A program made the translations under genes and the position numbers. From Laguncularia racemosa (taxonomy: Eukaryota > Streptophyta > Magnoliopsida > Myrtales > Combretaceae), in contig JBBMOL010000071.1 of NCBI GenBank assembly GCA_037954665.1, positions 2,103,441 to 2,167,440 of the forward strand: DNA of 64,000 nucleotides, written 5' to 3'. The notes beneath the pieces were generated by a model. The model saw only the letters and a program-made list of their open reading frames with translations, did not search any database and was not told the origin of the DNA. This document shows, piece by piece, positions 1 through 12,827 of the stretch (position 1 is its first letter; each line of letters opens with the position of its first letter).

Positions 1-99
1 ACACAGTAGGAATGACCTAATTCGCCTTATAATTTGATTTATTGCATGTAATTGTGATTTATGTGTGCCTTTGTTCTTATGTTCATGCTTGCATGTACA

Positions 100-1660
100 T
101 TAACAGTTATGACTTTAGACTTACATTTGCATTTCTTCTCTTCAGATTCACAAATGGATCTAAGACCACATTATAGATCATTACTACAACATTAGCCTAT
201 CTATAGGTCGGAGCTAGTTTAAAGTGGTCAAGTAAAAGTTTCCTTATATGATGCTTTTATTGGTGTTTATGTTGAATAACTTAAATTATTTCAAATGTCT
301 AGGAAAAATAATTGGTTTAAATGTCTTTTAAGTAAAGCGATCCTTAGACGACATAACGGACGATCGATTGATGTAGACCCACGTATTGTGCCATATCTTC
401 AAGCATCAGGCTTCATAGGGGAGTCACATGTGCCATTCATTTAGATGGACTAGCACTTTCTCATCGCATTGATCGAATAGTGGTAACTAGAGACACACAC
501 ATTCTACTTACCTTTAGATAAGATTACTGTGACGTTGTAGGACATTTTCATACTAGTAGGCTTACTACTGGATAGGCAAGCTATCATTAGCTACACGCAC
601 CTTAATTGGTTGGACATATACCACTAGTTGTTGGGAGCAAGACCCCTAGTAGGAGTTATTTAGGGAAATTAGCTGAAACTGATGTGGTTGAGGGTTAATT
701 TCAACAATATATTGCCTCATGTAGATAAGATCACTATTTAGTGTTTTGTGATAGCACACATTTTATAACTAAGGGGGGAGGTATGATTTATGCCGATAAG
801 TCATAGAACTTAGTGCACCTAATATTCTTCCCCCTCCCATGCAACCTTCAAGAAACCAAGTAGTACACAGGGGAGGTAGACATGCTTAGCTTGACTATAT
901 CTTCACCTCTATATTGCATCGCATGTGGATGCATCTAAAATAAGTGGTTTATTGGTGATACTGCATGTATGGGCATAAAAGCACTTCCTTCACATTGCCC
1001 TTTTCACCGTAGGATAATGGTAGTGTTTGAGGGTTAGCCATTAATGTGTAGATGAGGTGTTAATTTCAATGTCACACAGTTACCCACACATATAGTGACA
1101 CAGTATTAAGATAGTTTGAATTTCTAGGTCCCCGATAGGTATTTTCAACTTTCTTTACTATTTTAATTCCCTCTTAAAATTTTATGATTCAAAGTTATTA
1201 TAACATATTAGCTTCCAAGTGGTTTGGGTCTTATATACGCATACGAATATAGTAATGCTACTAGCTTATTATTGTGAGGGCAACAATGTTTAACTTGCCC
1301 ATGTATCACTTATCTACTTCCATATCATTGAGCTATATTTTTCAAACCACGTAGCTCGCTAATTTAGAGGCATCCAAATGATAATTGAGTACACCGACAC
1401 ATTGACACAAGTACATGAGGTAGACATATGGGGTAGGATTGAGACAAATTAGGTGACCACCTACTCGGCTTGCTTAGAGTAGTGGGTTGACCATCAATGT
1501 AGGATCATCCATTTAGATCCAACCTATGGCTTACTAGACGATACAATCCCAAGCTATGCTACTTCATATTGGTTGAACACTCGACAGTATATAGGTTGGA
1601 CCACTGCTATGCTAGGTTATAAGGTATGTATTGGATCTTTCTATTATATTATGTGCTATA
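100..1660 (+). pseudogene. Plant mobile domain (PMD) gene remnant
   Basis: Conceptual translation of the plus strand shows the core signature of the plant mobile domain (aminotransferase-like) family: ETHTFYLPLDKITVTL at 490-537, in the same frame DIFILVGLLLDRQAI and HLNWL, then YADKS-NLVHL near 790-815 and ASHVDAS-ISGLLVILHVWA near 920-980. In this family these blocks lie in this order. PMD proteins occur both as host genes of the MAIN/MAIL type and as cargo of Mutator-like elements. The frame is crossed by several stops (for example TAG at 538-540) and later frame changes, so no intact product is possible. The C-terminal part is only weakly readable up to a possible splice donor near 1624. 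No transposase is seen within several kb; a partner may lie beyond the left edge. A second, better preserved PMD copy lies at 60821-62660. Confidence 0.65.
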
Positions 1661-4490
1661 TTTTATATTGAGCAATTTAATGATATTATCTTGTTCTTTT
1701 TTATGTGTTGATTTTATTAAGCGTTTACCTTAGATGCTATATAGTGACTTTCTATCTAAAGCACTAATCGTGGTTAGGGTGGTTCGTCGATTTAGGAGCA
1801 TGACTTTAGACAATGTATCACCTATTGGACATGATGCTAATGAATGCAGGGACTCGCCGCTACCATAGTCCTTTGAGTGCAATTTAAGGATTTAAAGAAG
1901 GTTTAGGCGAAAATGAAGCAAAATATAAAAAGATGGTGATTTACACGTGTACACAACCTTGAGCATGACCATGCAAACACTAGTGTTGGAGGGTAAAAAG
2001 TGATTAGAATGCATTGTGAAATTGTGCCATGGATGCTGCATAAGTTATGTAGAGAATAGTGCTGAAGGAAGAAATTTGCCTAGAGAAGAAAATGAAGAAA
2101 TTTTAGAGTGCATAACCTTGAGTATGGTCGTGCAGGAGGCTGTGTAAAGCCTTGAACACCAGAATTTCACTTTGTTCTAAAGTTGTGAGCACGAGCATGC
2201 ACTAGGCTGTGCATGTTACCCTGTTTTTTAAACTATAAATACTTGTTTTATTTCAAAATTAAAGATTTGGATTTTTTATTACTCAGAGTCACTCTAAAAA
2301 CCCTAGGAGAGCAAAATTACGAATTTGGAGAGAGAAGAGCATCAACAAAGATCACAAAACATCTATAAGGGTTTATTCTTTTTATCATGACTACTTGTTA
2401 TTCCTCTAGATTCTTTGTGATTATTGTAAATTCCATAGAGGAATAGATTTATATACCCTGCATCTTGTGAAACTCTAAATCATGTGATTAAATTGTTTAT
2501 TGATTAATGAAAAGTTTATGCCTTTGTATCTATTCATGTATTTTATTTTATTTTTGTGATTAATTTATGTGTGCAAATTAATTGCATATTTGATTCTTGT
2601 TAGATAGAGAGATGTCTCATCTATTAGGATAGATCTTCATGAATAGAAAGATTACATGTTTTACCTAAAGTATAAAAACTTTGATTTTCTGCAAAAAAAT
2701 TAAATCTCTATTTAGAAATTATGAACTTAATGAAATCTCATATGGCAATAATGAGGGAGAGGTCTTCACTATTTCATATAGGGTTATTAATTAATTAACT
2801 CAAGTGAATAATTAGTTTAATTGAGAATTCATGTAGTATAAAACATAAATAATTTGTTAATCAATACCTTATTATAAGAAAGCTAGGGTTTAGAGTTGAT
2901 TAAGATGAAGGGTTTGTTTTTGTGATTGAATTCATCTATTAAAGCGATTATAATTAATCTTAGGGTTGTTAGATTAGTTAATTAATAGTTTAATTTATTA
3001 ATCTCACATTAAGATTTAGATTATATAGTAGAAAAATGGTAATATTAGTATTTGTTTTTAAGATCCTTGAGGATGACACCTATTGTAATATATACTATAT
3101 TAGATAGGTATACTTGCTTAGCTTGGTCATTAGATTTCTTTGGGTTTATAAATTTATAATTTGATATGATCGAAAGAGCGACCATTAATGACTCACCTCC
3201 CACATCCCCTACTCAAACTATGGTATATCTGATAGGTGCTTAATTGGATATGTATATTAAGTGAGATTTAAAGTATTTTTCTCTCATTTTGATGTGTTTT
3301 TAAATAATTTGAATTTTAATTGAGTAATATTTTGATTTTAGGGCTTTGAATAATTGAATTAAAAAGGAAGAAAAGGAATCAAATTTTACCCAATTTTGAG
3401 ATGAATAGAAGAAGTTATGAACTTTTGAAAATAGGCACGAGCAGTAGACATGACTGTGCCAAAATCATGTTGAAATTGAACCTTGAAGAAATAAAAGATG
3501 AGAGTTATACAGAGGCAAGACACGATCATGTCTATTGGAAGTGTATCTCTTGAAGATAATTATTTTGAAGCATGACTTAGACACAACCTCTAGATATGAT
3601 CGTGTTTAGACTATGTCAACTGCAAAGTTTAGTTTCAAAAAATTTTGTTCAATGATTTTGACACGACTCGAAGCATAACTATGTTGAACAACGTATTGGC
3701 ATTAAAGTAGACTTTTGGATGCTTGCTATATAAAGGAAAAGAGGAAACCAACCTCATAACTTTTAGAAGACGTTTTTCATAGGATTTAGGGTTCTTTTAG
3801 AGGAATAGAAGAGCATATTCTTTTACTTCAAAAATTAAGGTTTTTCTTTTAAATTCTTTGAAGATGTATGCTTTTTCATCATTGAAGGATTCTGATTTCA
3901 TCATGATTAGAGATTAAACTTTTTAGTATCTAGACTTGTGGATCCTAAGGTTGTTATGCGACTAAGTTTATTGCTATTTTAATGAATTCTTTAATTTCTT
4001 TATTCAAGCATATGTTCTTGATTTTGTTTAGATTAATAATTTTAGGGTATTATTCTAACTACTTGATATTATACATTATGATTGAGGAACTTGATGTATA
4101 ATCAAATCTAGCATATTTGAAGGGAATTTATATAATCTTAGAGACATGTTAAATGATTATTTTATGGATGCTTTGCCTGTACTCATATAAATACTATTGT
4201 ATTTGTAATTAAAACTATCAATTTCTTTATTTAGTTATGTTATCCATTATTTCATATGGTTTAGGGGTTTGAAAGTTGCTAAAATCCATTGAATGATGTA
4301 TTCTTATTATTGTGGTAGAGTATTTTTGCTCTTATGTGAGGATGTATGCATAGATGGATCATTGGGTTGGTGTATTAGAAGTTTTCGTAGCATTTTAGAG
4401 TGTTATTGCAGGTTATCTAATTTTTTTTTACTCTTGAAATTGCAGGTTTGCTATTATGTGTATATTAATAAAAAATAGTGCCAATTGGAG
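1661..4490. other. Non-coding AT-rich stretch with LTR-like segments
   Basis: No gene is supported. Two consecutive stretches look like decayed LTR or leader sequence of gypsy-type elements: each has a degenerate series of 'CATGAC/ACGAGCATG'-type motifs (about 1960-2200 and 3430-3690), followed by a TATA-like box (ACTATAAATAC near 2230; CTATATAAAGG near 3727) and then a purine-rich leader. No matching pair of LTR ends, primer site or target duplication was found, so this is a weak inference. The short reading frame at 4293-4478 has no recognisable features and is probably chance. Confidence 0.3.
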
Positions 4491-6489
4491 CGCCAATTTT
4501 AGTCTTGCCCTAAAATTGGCACTACAAGTGTTGATTTCAAGCCAACTTAAAATCACACTTAAAGTGTCGATTTTAGGTGGCATATTGTTTGAAATATTTT
4601 TTCAATTTGTACATTTTATGTAATATTTTTTTAAAAAGTATTTTTTTCCTGAATTCCCTAGCCTATGGTACCAAAGTACACAAATTGGTTGTATAAGCCA
4701 AGACATTCCATATCTAAGGCTAAATTGTGTCATGTTTGTATCAAAAGTTAAATTTGATTGTTCATGTCACACATAGATCTAAAATGTATCACATCTTTTG
4801 CATTAAATGATCAATTACATATATAGAGCACATATCAAACGTTTAAATCTTAGAACCATGCAATGAGTATGTAGATTTGAAATGATTGTATCTCAGCCAT
4901 TTGCTTTTAGAAGAAGAATGATTCACAAGAAGTGATATAACACTAAGGTTATTTAGTGAATGAAAAATTGACATGTAGGAGTTTTCACTTTAAGGACTTT
5001 TGAAGCTACAAGCTTGATTAAATAAACTTCTCAAGTATCCTTTTGCTATAGCTCTACTCAACTTGATTGTAGTTGAATCAAACTTAAGTAATTTTAGGTT
5101 TAACTTGTTTATATCCCTAGAAGCAAAACGGTATAACTATAATATTCAATGTACATATAGTGATTTAAGTTTTTAAATTATTTTTTGCTATAATTTTGGT
5201 TTGTATTCCATCTTGTTTTCGATCAAAGATGCCAAGTTTATCTTTAGTCTTCATTGGGGCAGAAAGGTAACACAGAAATAAAAATAAGAACATTGATCCA
5301 AGTATAATGGGCATGAACAACATACCGATTACAAATTAAAGAAGAGAAAAACTTGTCGTCATATATCTTTATGGGAAATTTGCTTATCTCTACTAGCTCC
5401 AAACCATGTAAACCTCATTCACTCGAGCAAAAGCATCAGTACTGAAAAATTAATTTTACAAGCAAATGAGCTCCTCAAAATCGATTTTAAATTTTCTTTG
5501 ATTAGTTCAATACCTCTAAGGTAAATTACCATGAAACTTCTTAAAAACTATTAAAATTGCATTCAAATTATATTTTTGGGTCAATCGACTCTCGTTGATA
5601 TTTTTAATTCGTACCTATTATACGTAATGACTTATCTTATGTTATGAATAAAATGTACAAAAGGAAGTGACAGAGTATTGGTATGTGCTTAAAAATCCTT
5701 TAAAAAGTTGGTTGCATCTTATAAAAGTTAGATGATAACGTTTTAGGACATTGATATGAATGCAATTTACAAATTTGAAAAGTTGATTGATATTTGCATT
5801 GAAGTTTAGAACTTTCATGTACTTCTTTAAACAAAGCAATTCAAATAACCATCTTAAATTGTGATTTCAGATAAGTAAACAAGAAACTAAACTAAGATAT
5901 TTTTTTCTTATAGAAAAAAAAAAGGAAAAGGAACAAAAATATTATATTTTTCAAAAAATTTCCCTAAAATAAATGCCTTTCAAAAAAAGAAAAATACACA
6001 GTAGTACCTTAGTTGAAATTGTGATATTAACCCACCATTTTAAATTTAACTCATAGTTTCATAACTAGGCTTAAATCATATCATAAAGAAAAGATTTTTT
6101 TAAGGCTTAAATAAACTAGCTCTTCTTCTTCTTCATTTATGCAGCTTTATTAACTCTTATTTCTCTATAAAGCAAATCCTAACACTCTCTTCTACAATTT
6201 GACGCTATTTTACATTCATATGCCTACTCCTCATCCTATTCCCACTCTCCTCCAAACCCACGCACTAGTTGGTGTATGATTTCTACTCTTACCTAGTCTA
6301 ATACACAGAGATGAGGATGGTGTATAGATCATTCCATAGTTTTGAGATCAACTAATATTGCCCTAGCCTCAAGTAAAGACTCATGTAAAAACTCAACTAG
6401 TGATGACTTTTAGTATGAAGAGGATTCTCTTTCACATTCTCTCTCTCTATGAGATATGAATTAAACTCTTTGTGTAACTTCTTTGCGTA
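4491..6489. other. Intergenic AT-rich stretch, nothing identified
   Basis: No gene, structural RNA or complete repeat was recognised. A CACTACAAG string at 4523 followed by short repeated motifs is reminiscent of a CACTA transposon end, but no opposite end was found. Poly-A-rich tracts lie at about 5900-5990. Confidence 0.5.
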
Positions 6490-6806
6490 ACTCAAGTAGT
6501 CTCTTATTTCTATTGTTTTTTCTGCTGTCGCTCAAGTCTTTAGTTGTTGACCAAGTCTTTAGGAGTTTGTTTTATCCATTGGATATGGTACTAGTTCTTA
6601 CGAGTGGTCTTTTGCATGTTGGTTCATAGTGGTTCCTATTTTCCTGTGACTTCAATTATGAGCTGTGTACTTTTTTATATTGTTAAAAAGTAAATAAAAA
6701 GTGTGATCGAAAAAAAAAAAAAAAAACTAGCATTCTTTTCTTTTTCTATGCTATACGTCTCTGCTATTTTTTTTCAACTTTGCTCTCTCTTTTCCCTTTT
6801 TGAACA
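6490..6806 (+). repeat. Copia A 5' LTR, diverged
   Basis: This stretch matches 11862-12176 over most of its length: shared blocks include CAAGTCTTTAGGAGTTT, GGATATGGTACTAG, CTTTTGCATGTTG and ACTAGCATTCTTTTC. It ends in AACA at 6803-6806. The exact start is uncertain because the first 50 bases do not align well. It carries a local duplication of CAAGTCTTTAG absent from the right copy and an A-rich run at about 6709-6726. Confidence 0.7.
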
Positions 6807-6820
6807 GTGGTATTAAAGCC
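6807..6820 (+). other. Copia A primer binding site (tRNA-iMet), degenerate
   Basis: The sequence GTGGTATTAAAGCC immediately after the left LTR resembles the usual TGGTATCAGAGC primer site complementary to initiator Met-tRNA, with transitions at two sites. Confidence 0.6.
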
Positions 6821-6845
6821 TTTAAAAAAAAATTAAAAAGAGTAG

Positions 6846-9800
6846 ATGGCTTCAGATAATTTTGTGTAGCCAGCTATTTCATGTTTTGATGGTCGTTATG
6901 ACCATTGGAAGTATGCTGATGGAGAACTTCCTAAGGTCTAATGAGGACATGTTATTGAAAATGGTGTTAGAAAACCAGCTGATGGGGTGCAACTTACAGA
7001 TGCATAACAAAAGGAGTTTGAGGGACTAAAGTTGAAAGATATCAAGGCAAAGAGTTACTTGTTTCAAGCTATTGATTGATTTATCCAGGAAATAATTCTT
7101 AGTAAAGAAACCTCCAAAGATATTTGGGATTTGATGAAGAAGAAATATGAAGGCTCCTCCAGAGTGAAGTATGCATAGCTTCAAGCCTTAAGAAAGGATT
7201 TTGAGATTTACAAATGAAGGATGGTGAGTCCATTACTGACTATTTTGAAAGGACCATGGAGATAGCTAACAAAATGCAATTTCTTGGTGAAAGGATGGAA
7301 GGTGTAGCTATTGTTGAGAAGATATTGCGTTCCATGGCACCAAAATTTGATTATGCTATTTGCTCAATTGAAGAATCCAAAGACATAGATACGCTCTCCC
7401 TTGATAAGCTACAAAGCTCCTTGTTGGTTCATGAACAAAAGGTGAATTGAAGTTCCACCATAGAGGAGCAAGCTTTAAAGGCCTTTAATTTTTCCTCAAA
7501 TCAAGGTAGAGGTGACATTAGAGGTAAAGGAAAAGGAGACTGAAGTAATAGAGATAGCAGAAGACATTTCAGATTTGATAATAATCAACTTTAAGATAAG
7601 GATAGAGAACAGGATCAACAATTTGAAAAATCCAAGGTAGAGCGTTTTAAATGCCATAAACTTGGTCATTAACATTCTGAATATCGTACTAAGTTGCCAA
7701 AGGAGAAAGAAAAGGGAGAGAAATCAAATTTTGTAGAAGAAAAGAAAGTGGAAACTTTGTTGATGGTAGTTCAAGCCAATAAGGAACTCAAGTCTGATGT
7801 TTGGCATGTGGATATAAGATGCAGCACATGTATGAAAGTAAGTCTTCTTTTTCTTATTTAAATGAAGACTTTCATTCTACAGGTAAGTTTTGGTCATTTT
7901 TCTACTGTAAATGTAATGGGGAAGGTGATATTGATGTGAAAAATAAGAATGGTTGTGTAGATAAAATTTCTAATTTTTTTATGTTCTTGACTTGAAGAGC
8001 AATTTGTTGAATGCTGGTCAATTGCTATAAAAGGGTTATGTAAAAACTCTTCAAAAGGATACTTGTGAGACATATGATCTTTCTAGAGGAGCTATTGCAA
8101 TAGTCCAAATGAGTTCAAACAGTTTGTTTCCTTTGGAGATTGAAAATGCCTAACCTTGTTTGATGACTGAAGTAAAAGATCCATCATGGCTTTAGTATTT
8201 TTGCTATGGCTACTTGAATTTTCCTGGATTAAAGACTCTCCAACAGAAAAATATGGTGATCGAGCTCCCTCAAATTACAAAAACTTCCTGAGTTTGTGAA
8301 GTGTGTGTTTTTGGCAAGCAGTATCGTTCTCAATTTCACAAGGAAAGTCACGGAGAGCAAAATGTGTCTTGGAGCTAATTCATTTACACATTTGTGGCTC
8401 AATAAAACCAACTTCCAATAGAGGTAAAAGATACTTCATTACCTTCATTGATGATTATTCTTGAAAAACTTGGGTCTATTTTTTGCAGGAAAAATCAAAA
8501 GCTTTTAGTGGATTTGGAAACTTCAAGGCACGCATTGAAAATGAAAGTAAAAAGCTATTAAAACCCTTCGAGGAATTGTGGTAGAGAATGTTGCTCAAAA
8601 GAATTTGTAGAGTTTTGCAATTCCCATGGCATTCGAAGAGATCTCACAGTTGCATATACGTTGCATCAAAACAATGTATCGAAGGGGAAAAATAGAACCA
8701 TTCTTTGATTTTGACGAGGAAAGCACTTAGAATTGAAGTGAATAGCAGTCTACGTCAGTCGTTTATGACAAAGAAATCGAAGAAAAAAGGTAGCAGCCTC
8801 TAAACCAACAAATTCCAATAACGTCTATACTTGAACCACATACTTCATCAGTAACAGCAAAAAGTAGCCATACAATGGTAGAATGTAGCAACTCAACAAT
8901 AGAAGGTACTATGCAGTTGCAGAAGATGCTGAAGCAAGTGCAGAATCTCGTCCCAATCGTGTTCAAAGAAGGCCCATTTGAATGATAGGGTGACCGGATT
9001 GACCAAAGTGATGATCTAATCACCCATTTTGCTTTATTCGTAGGTTGTGATCCTACGACTTTTGCAAGTACTGTCAAAGAAGCAAAATGGCAAATGGCGG
9101 TAGATCATGAAATGGAAACCATTGAAAGAAATAACACATGGGAGCTATGTCATCTTCCAATAGGGTAGAAATCCATTGTTGTAAAGTGGGTATATCAAAT
9201 GAAACTAAAAATGGTGAAGTTGATAAGTACAAAGTATGATTGGTGGTGAAGGGATACAAGCAAGAGTATGGGATTGATTATAAAGAAGTTTTTGCTCTAG
9301 TTGCAAGGCATAATACAATCAAATTGGTGATTGCGATAGTAGCTTAAAATTCATGGTCTATATTCTAACTAGATGTTAAATTTGCATTCCTATGTGGAAA
9401 CTTGGAAAAATAGGTGTTTATCGATCAACCTTTTAGTTACATTATAATTAAAAATGAGCATAAAGTGTATAGGTAAAAGAAAGCTCTATATGGACTAAGC
9501 AAGTCCCATAGGCTGAGTATAGCCCCATTGAAGGTTATTTCTTGAAAGAAGATTTTTATAAATGTCCATATGAGCATACACTTTTTTTATTAAAGTTGAA
9601 GATGGAGGAAAAATGCTCATTGTTTACTTATATATGGATGATCTCATATTTACTAGAAATGATAATGTCATGTTTGAAGAATTCAAGAGGTTAATGATGG
9701 TTGAGTGTGAAATGTCTAGTCTTGAAATGTTGTATTACTTCGTTGGCATAGAAGTGGCACAATCTACTCATGGAGTTTTCATTTCTCAGAAGAAATATGT

Positions 9801-9849
9801 GCAAGATAATTCAAATAGGTTTCATATGAAGGATTGTAATTTTGTGGGT
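6846..9849 (+). pseudogene. Copia A gag-pol, N-terminal part through RT
   Basis: Reads from an ATG at 6846 in a copia Gag frame (MASDNFV, then FDGRYDHW), crossed early by stops. An open stretch at 7214-7450 gives the conserved middle of Gag (ESITDYFERTMEIANKM, KILRSMAPKFDYAICSIEES). A zinc-knuckle remnant (FKCHKLGH) is near 7650, a decayed protease motif near 7800, GAG-pre-integrase (VFGKQYRSQFHKES) near 8310, integrase remnants 8370-8690, and RT from about 9060 with VVKGYKQEYGIDYKEVFA and a YMDD catalytic box near 9630. Many stops sit where the family has Gln or Trp codons. The frame runs into the hAT element at 9858. It cannot be functional. Confidence 0.8.
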
Positions 9850-9857
9850 ATGCCGAG

Positions 9858-11073
9858 CATAGTTGTCAAAATCGTGAGTTAACTTGCACGTTTCTACGAT
9901 TTTACGAGTTGGTGAACACATTCCTAATCAACTTGCATGTAAAAACATTTTTGAGGTAAAATCGTAGTAAAATCGCGATTGTGAACAGTAAAATCATCAA
10001 AATCGCGATTTTACTACGTTTCCACCAATTCCACAATATTGCAAAACTAAGTAAAATTTCAACTATCCGAATCCGAATAAACAAATATGTAATAATAGCT
10101 ATTCATAGCTCAAGCCCAAACTTTTAATAAACAACTATGGGCTTAATTGTTAAAAGCCCTCTGGCGTCCAGGGGGCGCTGCCCCTTTGAAACCCTTGCCA
10201 GGGCAGCTTCCCCGAACCTACGTGCTTTCCTATCATAGGGGAGTATGAGTCATACCCAAACATGTTCATCGATCATCACTCCTCTCTTGTTAGTGTGTTG
10301 CATTGCATTGAAGTCTTTGTGTTTGTGTTCATTGATTGTTAGTCTTCTTGTTCCTATTTGTGATCATTTTCGTATTAAAGCATTCGTGTTTGATTATTGC
10401 AACTTTCCTTATTTTAACTAATATTTTTGTAATAGTAAATAAAATAAAGGGTAGATAACTTTAACTTTATAAGAATTTTTAAAATTTATAATTTTATAGG
10501 AAAGGTATAAATGTATTTACATTTCTATCTATTCAATATATCATTCTTATAGTTAAGTAAATGTGAGATATAATTTTGAAGGTTTTTTTTTGTTATAGTA
10601 TCTTCTTTATCATGTACTTTTGGTTAGTAGTTATTTGTCATTTTTTAATATTACTCCTTTCTAATGGTATATCTTTGTTATCAATTTTTATTTATTAGTA
10701 ATTTCTTAAATTCACAATTGATTTTTAAATTTTATCTATTATCTTTTAACTTTTGTATATATAACTAAGTGAAACTTGTTTTATACATGATTTATCATTT
10801 TAGAAATAAAATATCTATATTATATAACTTATGCTCGATTATCTATATTATGACTTTTATTGCAAATTTGCAATTTGTGGCTAAAATAAATACTCAATTT
10901 CCTTATTTCTATTATTCATTATATTTTTTAATGACTATTGTAAGTAAATTTATAATATTTAGAAGTTATTTTACATAGGTTGTAGAAACTTACGTTTCTA
11001 TGTTTCGTTTTTACGTTCTGATTCTACGGACCCTTTAGCGATTCTACATATAATCGCGATTTTGACAACCTTG
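9858..11073. mobile_element. Non-autonomous hAT-like transposon inside copia A
   Basis: The left end is CATAGTTGTCAAAATCG; the right end, read on the minus strand, is CAAGGTTGTCAAAATCG, giving terminal inverted repeats of about 17 bp with two mismatches. The flanks ATGCCGAG (9850-9857) and ATCCCGAG (11074-11081) form an 8-bp target duplication with one mismatch. Ends of the form CA...TG with an 8-bp duplication are typical of hAT elements. Copia A RT sequence stops at the left junction and its RNase H region resumes at the right one. Subterminal palindromes such as AAAATCGCGATTTT recur. No transposase is recognisable; the short frame at 10769-10978 is AT-rich and hydrophobic with no known domain. 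A GC-rich island lies at about 10155-10230. Confidence 0.8.
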
Positions 11074-11081
11074 ATCCCGAG

Positions 11082-11799
11082 TGAGTTTAGCTTAAAGCTA
11101 AAAAAAAATCATGAAGGAAGAAAGGTGCATAGCATGTTTTACAAGCAAATTGTGGGTAATTTAATGTATTTAACCACAACAAGGCTAGACATAATACATT
11201 CTGTAAGTCTAATTAGTAGATTTATGGAGAATCTAACAAAGATGCATTTGTTAGCTACTAAAAGAATGTTTCGTTACTTGCAAGGAAATAAAGATAATGG
11301 GTTGTTTTATAAAAAGGGTGAAAAATCAAATTTGCTTGGTTATACTAACAATGACTATGTAGGAGATCAAGATGATAGAAAGAGCACTTCTAGACAAGTT
11401 CTTATGATGGGCTCAAGGCCTATTTCATGGTCATCAAAGAAGTAACCAATTGTTACCTTGTCAAGTATTGAAGCTGAATTTGTTACTACAATAGCTTGTG
11501 CTTGTTAAGCTATTTAGCTAAGGAAGATTCTTGAGGAGCTACATCACAAGCAAGTGGGGGTTACTATAATTTCTTGTGACAATAACTCAACCATCAAGCT
11601 CTCAAAAAATCCTATGCTACATGGAAGAAGTAAGCATATTGATGTGAAGTATTATTTTCTAAGAAACCTCAACAATAATTGAGTTATTGATTTGAAGTAT
11701 TGTAGAAGTGAGGAGTAGTTGGCTGATATATTGACTAAACTTCTTAAGTTACTTTACTTCCAGAATTTGAGGAGGTTTATGGGAGTTTACACCTTGTAG
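11082..11799 (+). pseudogene. Copia A RNase H and pol C-terminus
   Basis: Continues the copia A pol after the hAT insertion: YKQIVGNLMYLTTTRLDI, then the RNase H region (GYTNNDYVGDQDDRKSTS), then after a stop at 11443 the family's downstream blocks SSIEAEFVTT, CDNNSTIKLSKNP and SKHIDVKYYFLRN. It ends at about 11799 shortly before the polypurine tract. Stops at 11443 and further on break it. The domain order and spacing match copia Pol C-termini. Confidence 0.8.
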
Positions 11800-11861
11800 A
11801 ATCCTATTTAAGATGCAACAAAAGTAAACTAAAGCCTAAACCTTTCAATTTAAGGGAGGGA

Positions 11862-12176
11862 TTGTCCCAAAAGAAAAAAAAAAAAAAAGAAATTTTTTTT
11901 AGTTGTTTATTTTGGTGTTACTCAAGTCTTTAGGAGTTTATTTTATTCGCTGGATATGGTACTAGCTCTTAGGAGAAGTTTTTTGCATGTTGATTCTTAG
12001 TAGTTCTTATATTCATTTCACTTTAGCTGTGGACAAGGTTCTTATTTATATTGCTAAAATGAACTCAATAAAAAAGTTAGGTTGAAAAATTGAAAAACTA
12101 GCATTCTTTTCCTTTTCTTTTTCTTTGCTATTTGTCTTTGCTATTTTTTCTACTCTACTCTCTCTTACCCTTTTGA
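11862..12176 (+). repeat. Copia A 3' LTR, diverged
   Basis: Partner of the LTR at 6490-6806. It starts with TGTCCC just after the purine tract TAAGGGAGGG and includes a 15-A run near 11876. The end is placed near 12176 by alignment with the left copy; its last bases have diverged and it is followed by an A-rich run. Confidence 0.7.
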
Positions 12177-12827
12177 TTAGAGCTTAAAACTTAAAAAAAA
12201 AAAAAAAAAAGGTACACCTGAACTCCATTTTATGCTATATATATATATATATATACCATTTTAATTTTAGTATTTTTTTATCATTTTATCAAGAGGAAAG
12301 ATAGTGAAAAAAGTATCTTAAAAATATATATTTTTTAAATATGAAGATTTAAATGCTCAGTTTGAGGAATTGGAAAGTGAGGGACATCTAAAATAAATAT
12401 AAACAAATGGGGGTGTATTTGCAATGTTTTTTCTTTGTTAGTTAATTTTACTAAATCTTTCAAAATATATGGGTTTGTATTTTTAATTGAGAAGTCTAGA
12501 TCTCATGTGTTAAATGAGAATCGAAGTACAAGTCATTGCAAATGGCATGATTATGTGTTTGTAGTTTTTTTTCATTTCTCTAAACTTAAAATTATGGATT
12601 AAAGTCATGATTTTAATCACTTGCCCTAAAATCATAAATTGAGTAATTTGAAATTATGAGATTCTTTTTATATAATTGTACTCTAGCGAATCTCTTTTTT
12701 ATTTTTATTTTTATTTTTTTCCAAATGATTTAAATGAAATTACCATTAGAGGACCAAAATCGGGAAATCAACTAAAATAATGTTATTTAAAAAAAATCGT
12801 GAAAGAGGGTATCCGGTAAAATAATTC
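12177..12827. other. AT-rich spacer with a TA microsatellite
   Basis: No gene. A pure (TA)n run lies at 12236-12255, preceded by a long A run (12193-12210). Confidence 0.6.

Larger units (their letters stand above)
6490..12176 (+). mobile_element. Copia A: old full-length Ty1-copia LTR retrotransposon
   Basis: A plus-strand Ty1-copia element bounded by two diverged LTRs (about 6490-6806 and 11862-12176). A degenerate initiator-Met-tRNA primer site follows the left LTR and a purine tract (TAAGGGAGGG, 11851-11860) precedes the right one. Domain order is Gag, protease, GAG-pre-integrase, integrase, reverse transcriptase, RNase H, the copia order. The coding region is riddled with in-frame stops, and the integrase-RT linker appears shortened near 8700. 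A 1216-bp hAT-like element splits the RT/RNase H boundary. Gag and Pol wording is closest to the TNT1-94 type. No clear 5-bp target duplication was found because the left end is poorly defined. Confidence 0.8.

Noticed and set aside
4521..4600. CACTACAAG string suggesting a CACTA transposon end
   Set aside because: No opposite end, no flank duplication and no transposase; the motif is short enough to be chance.
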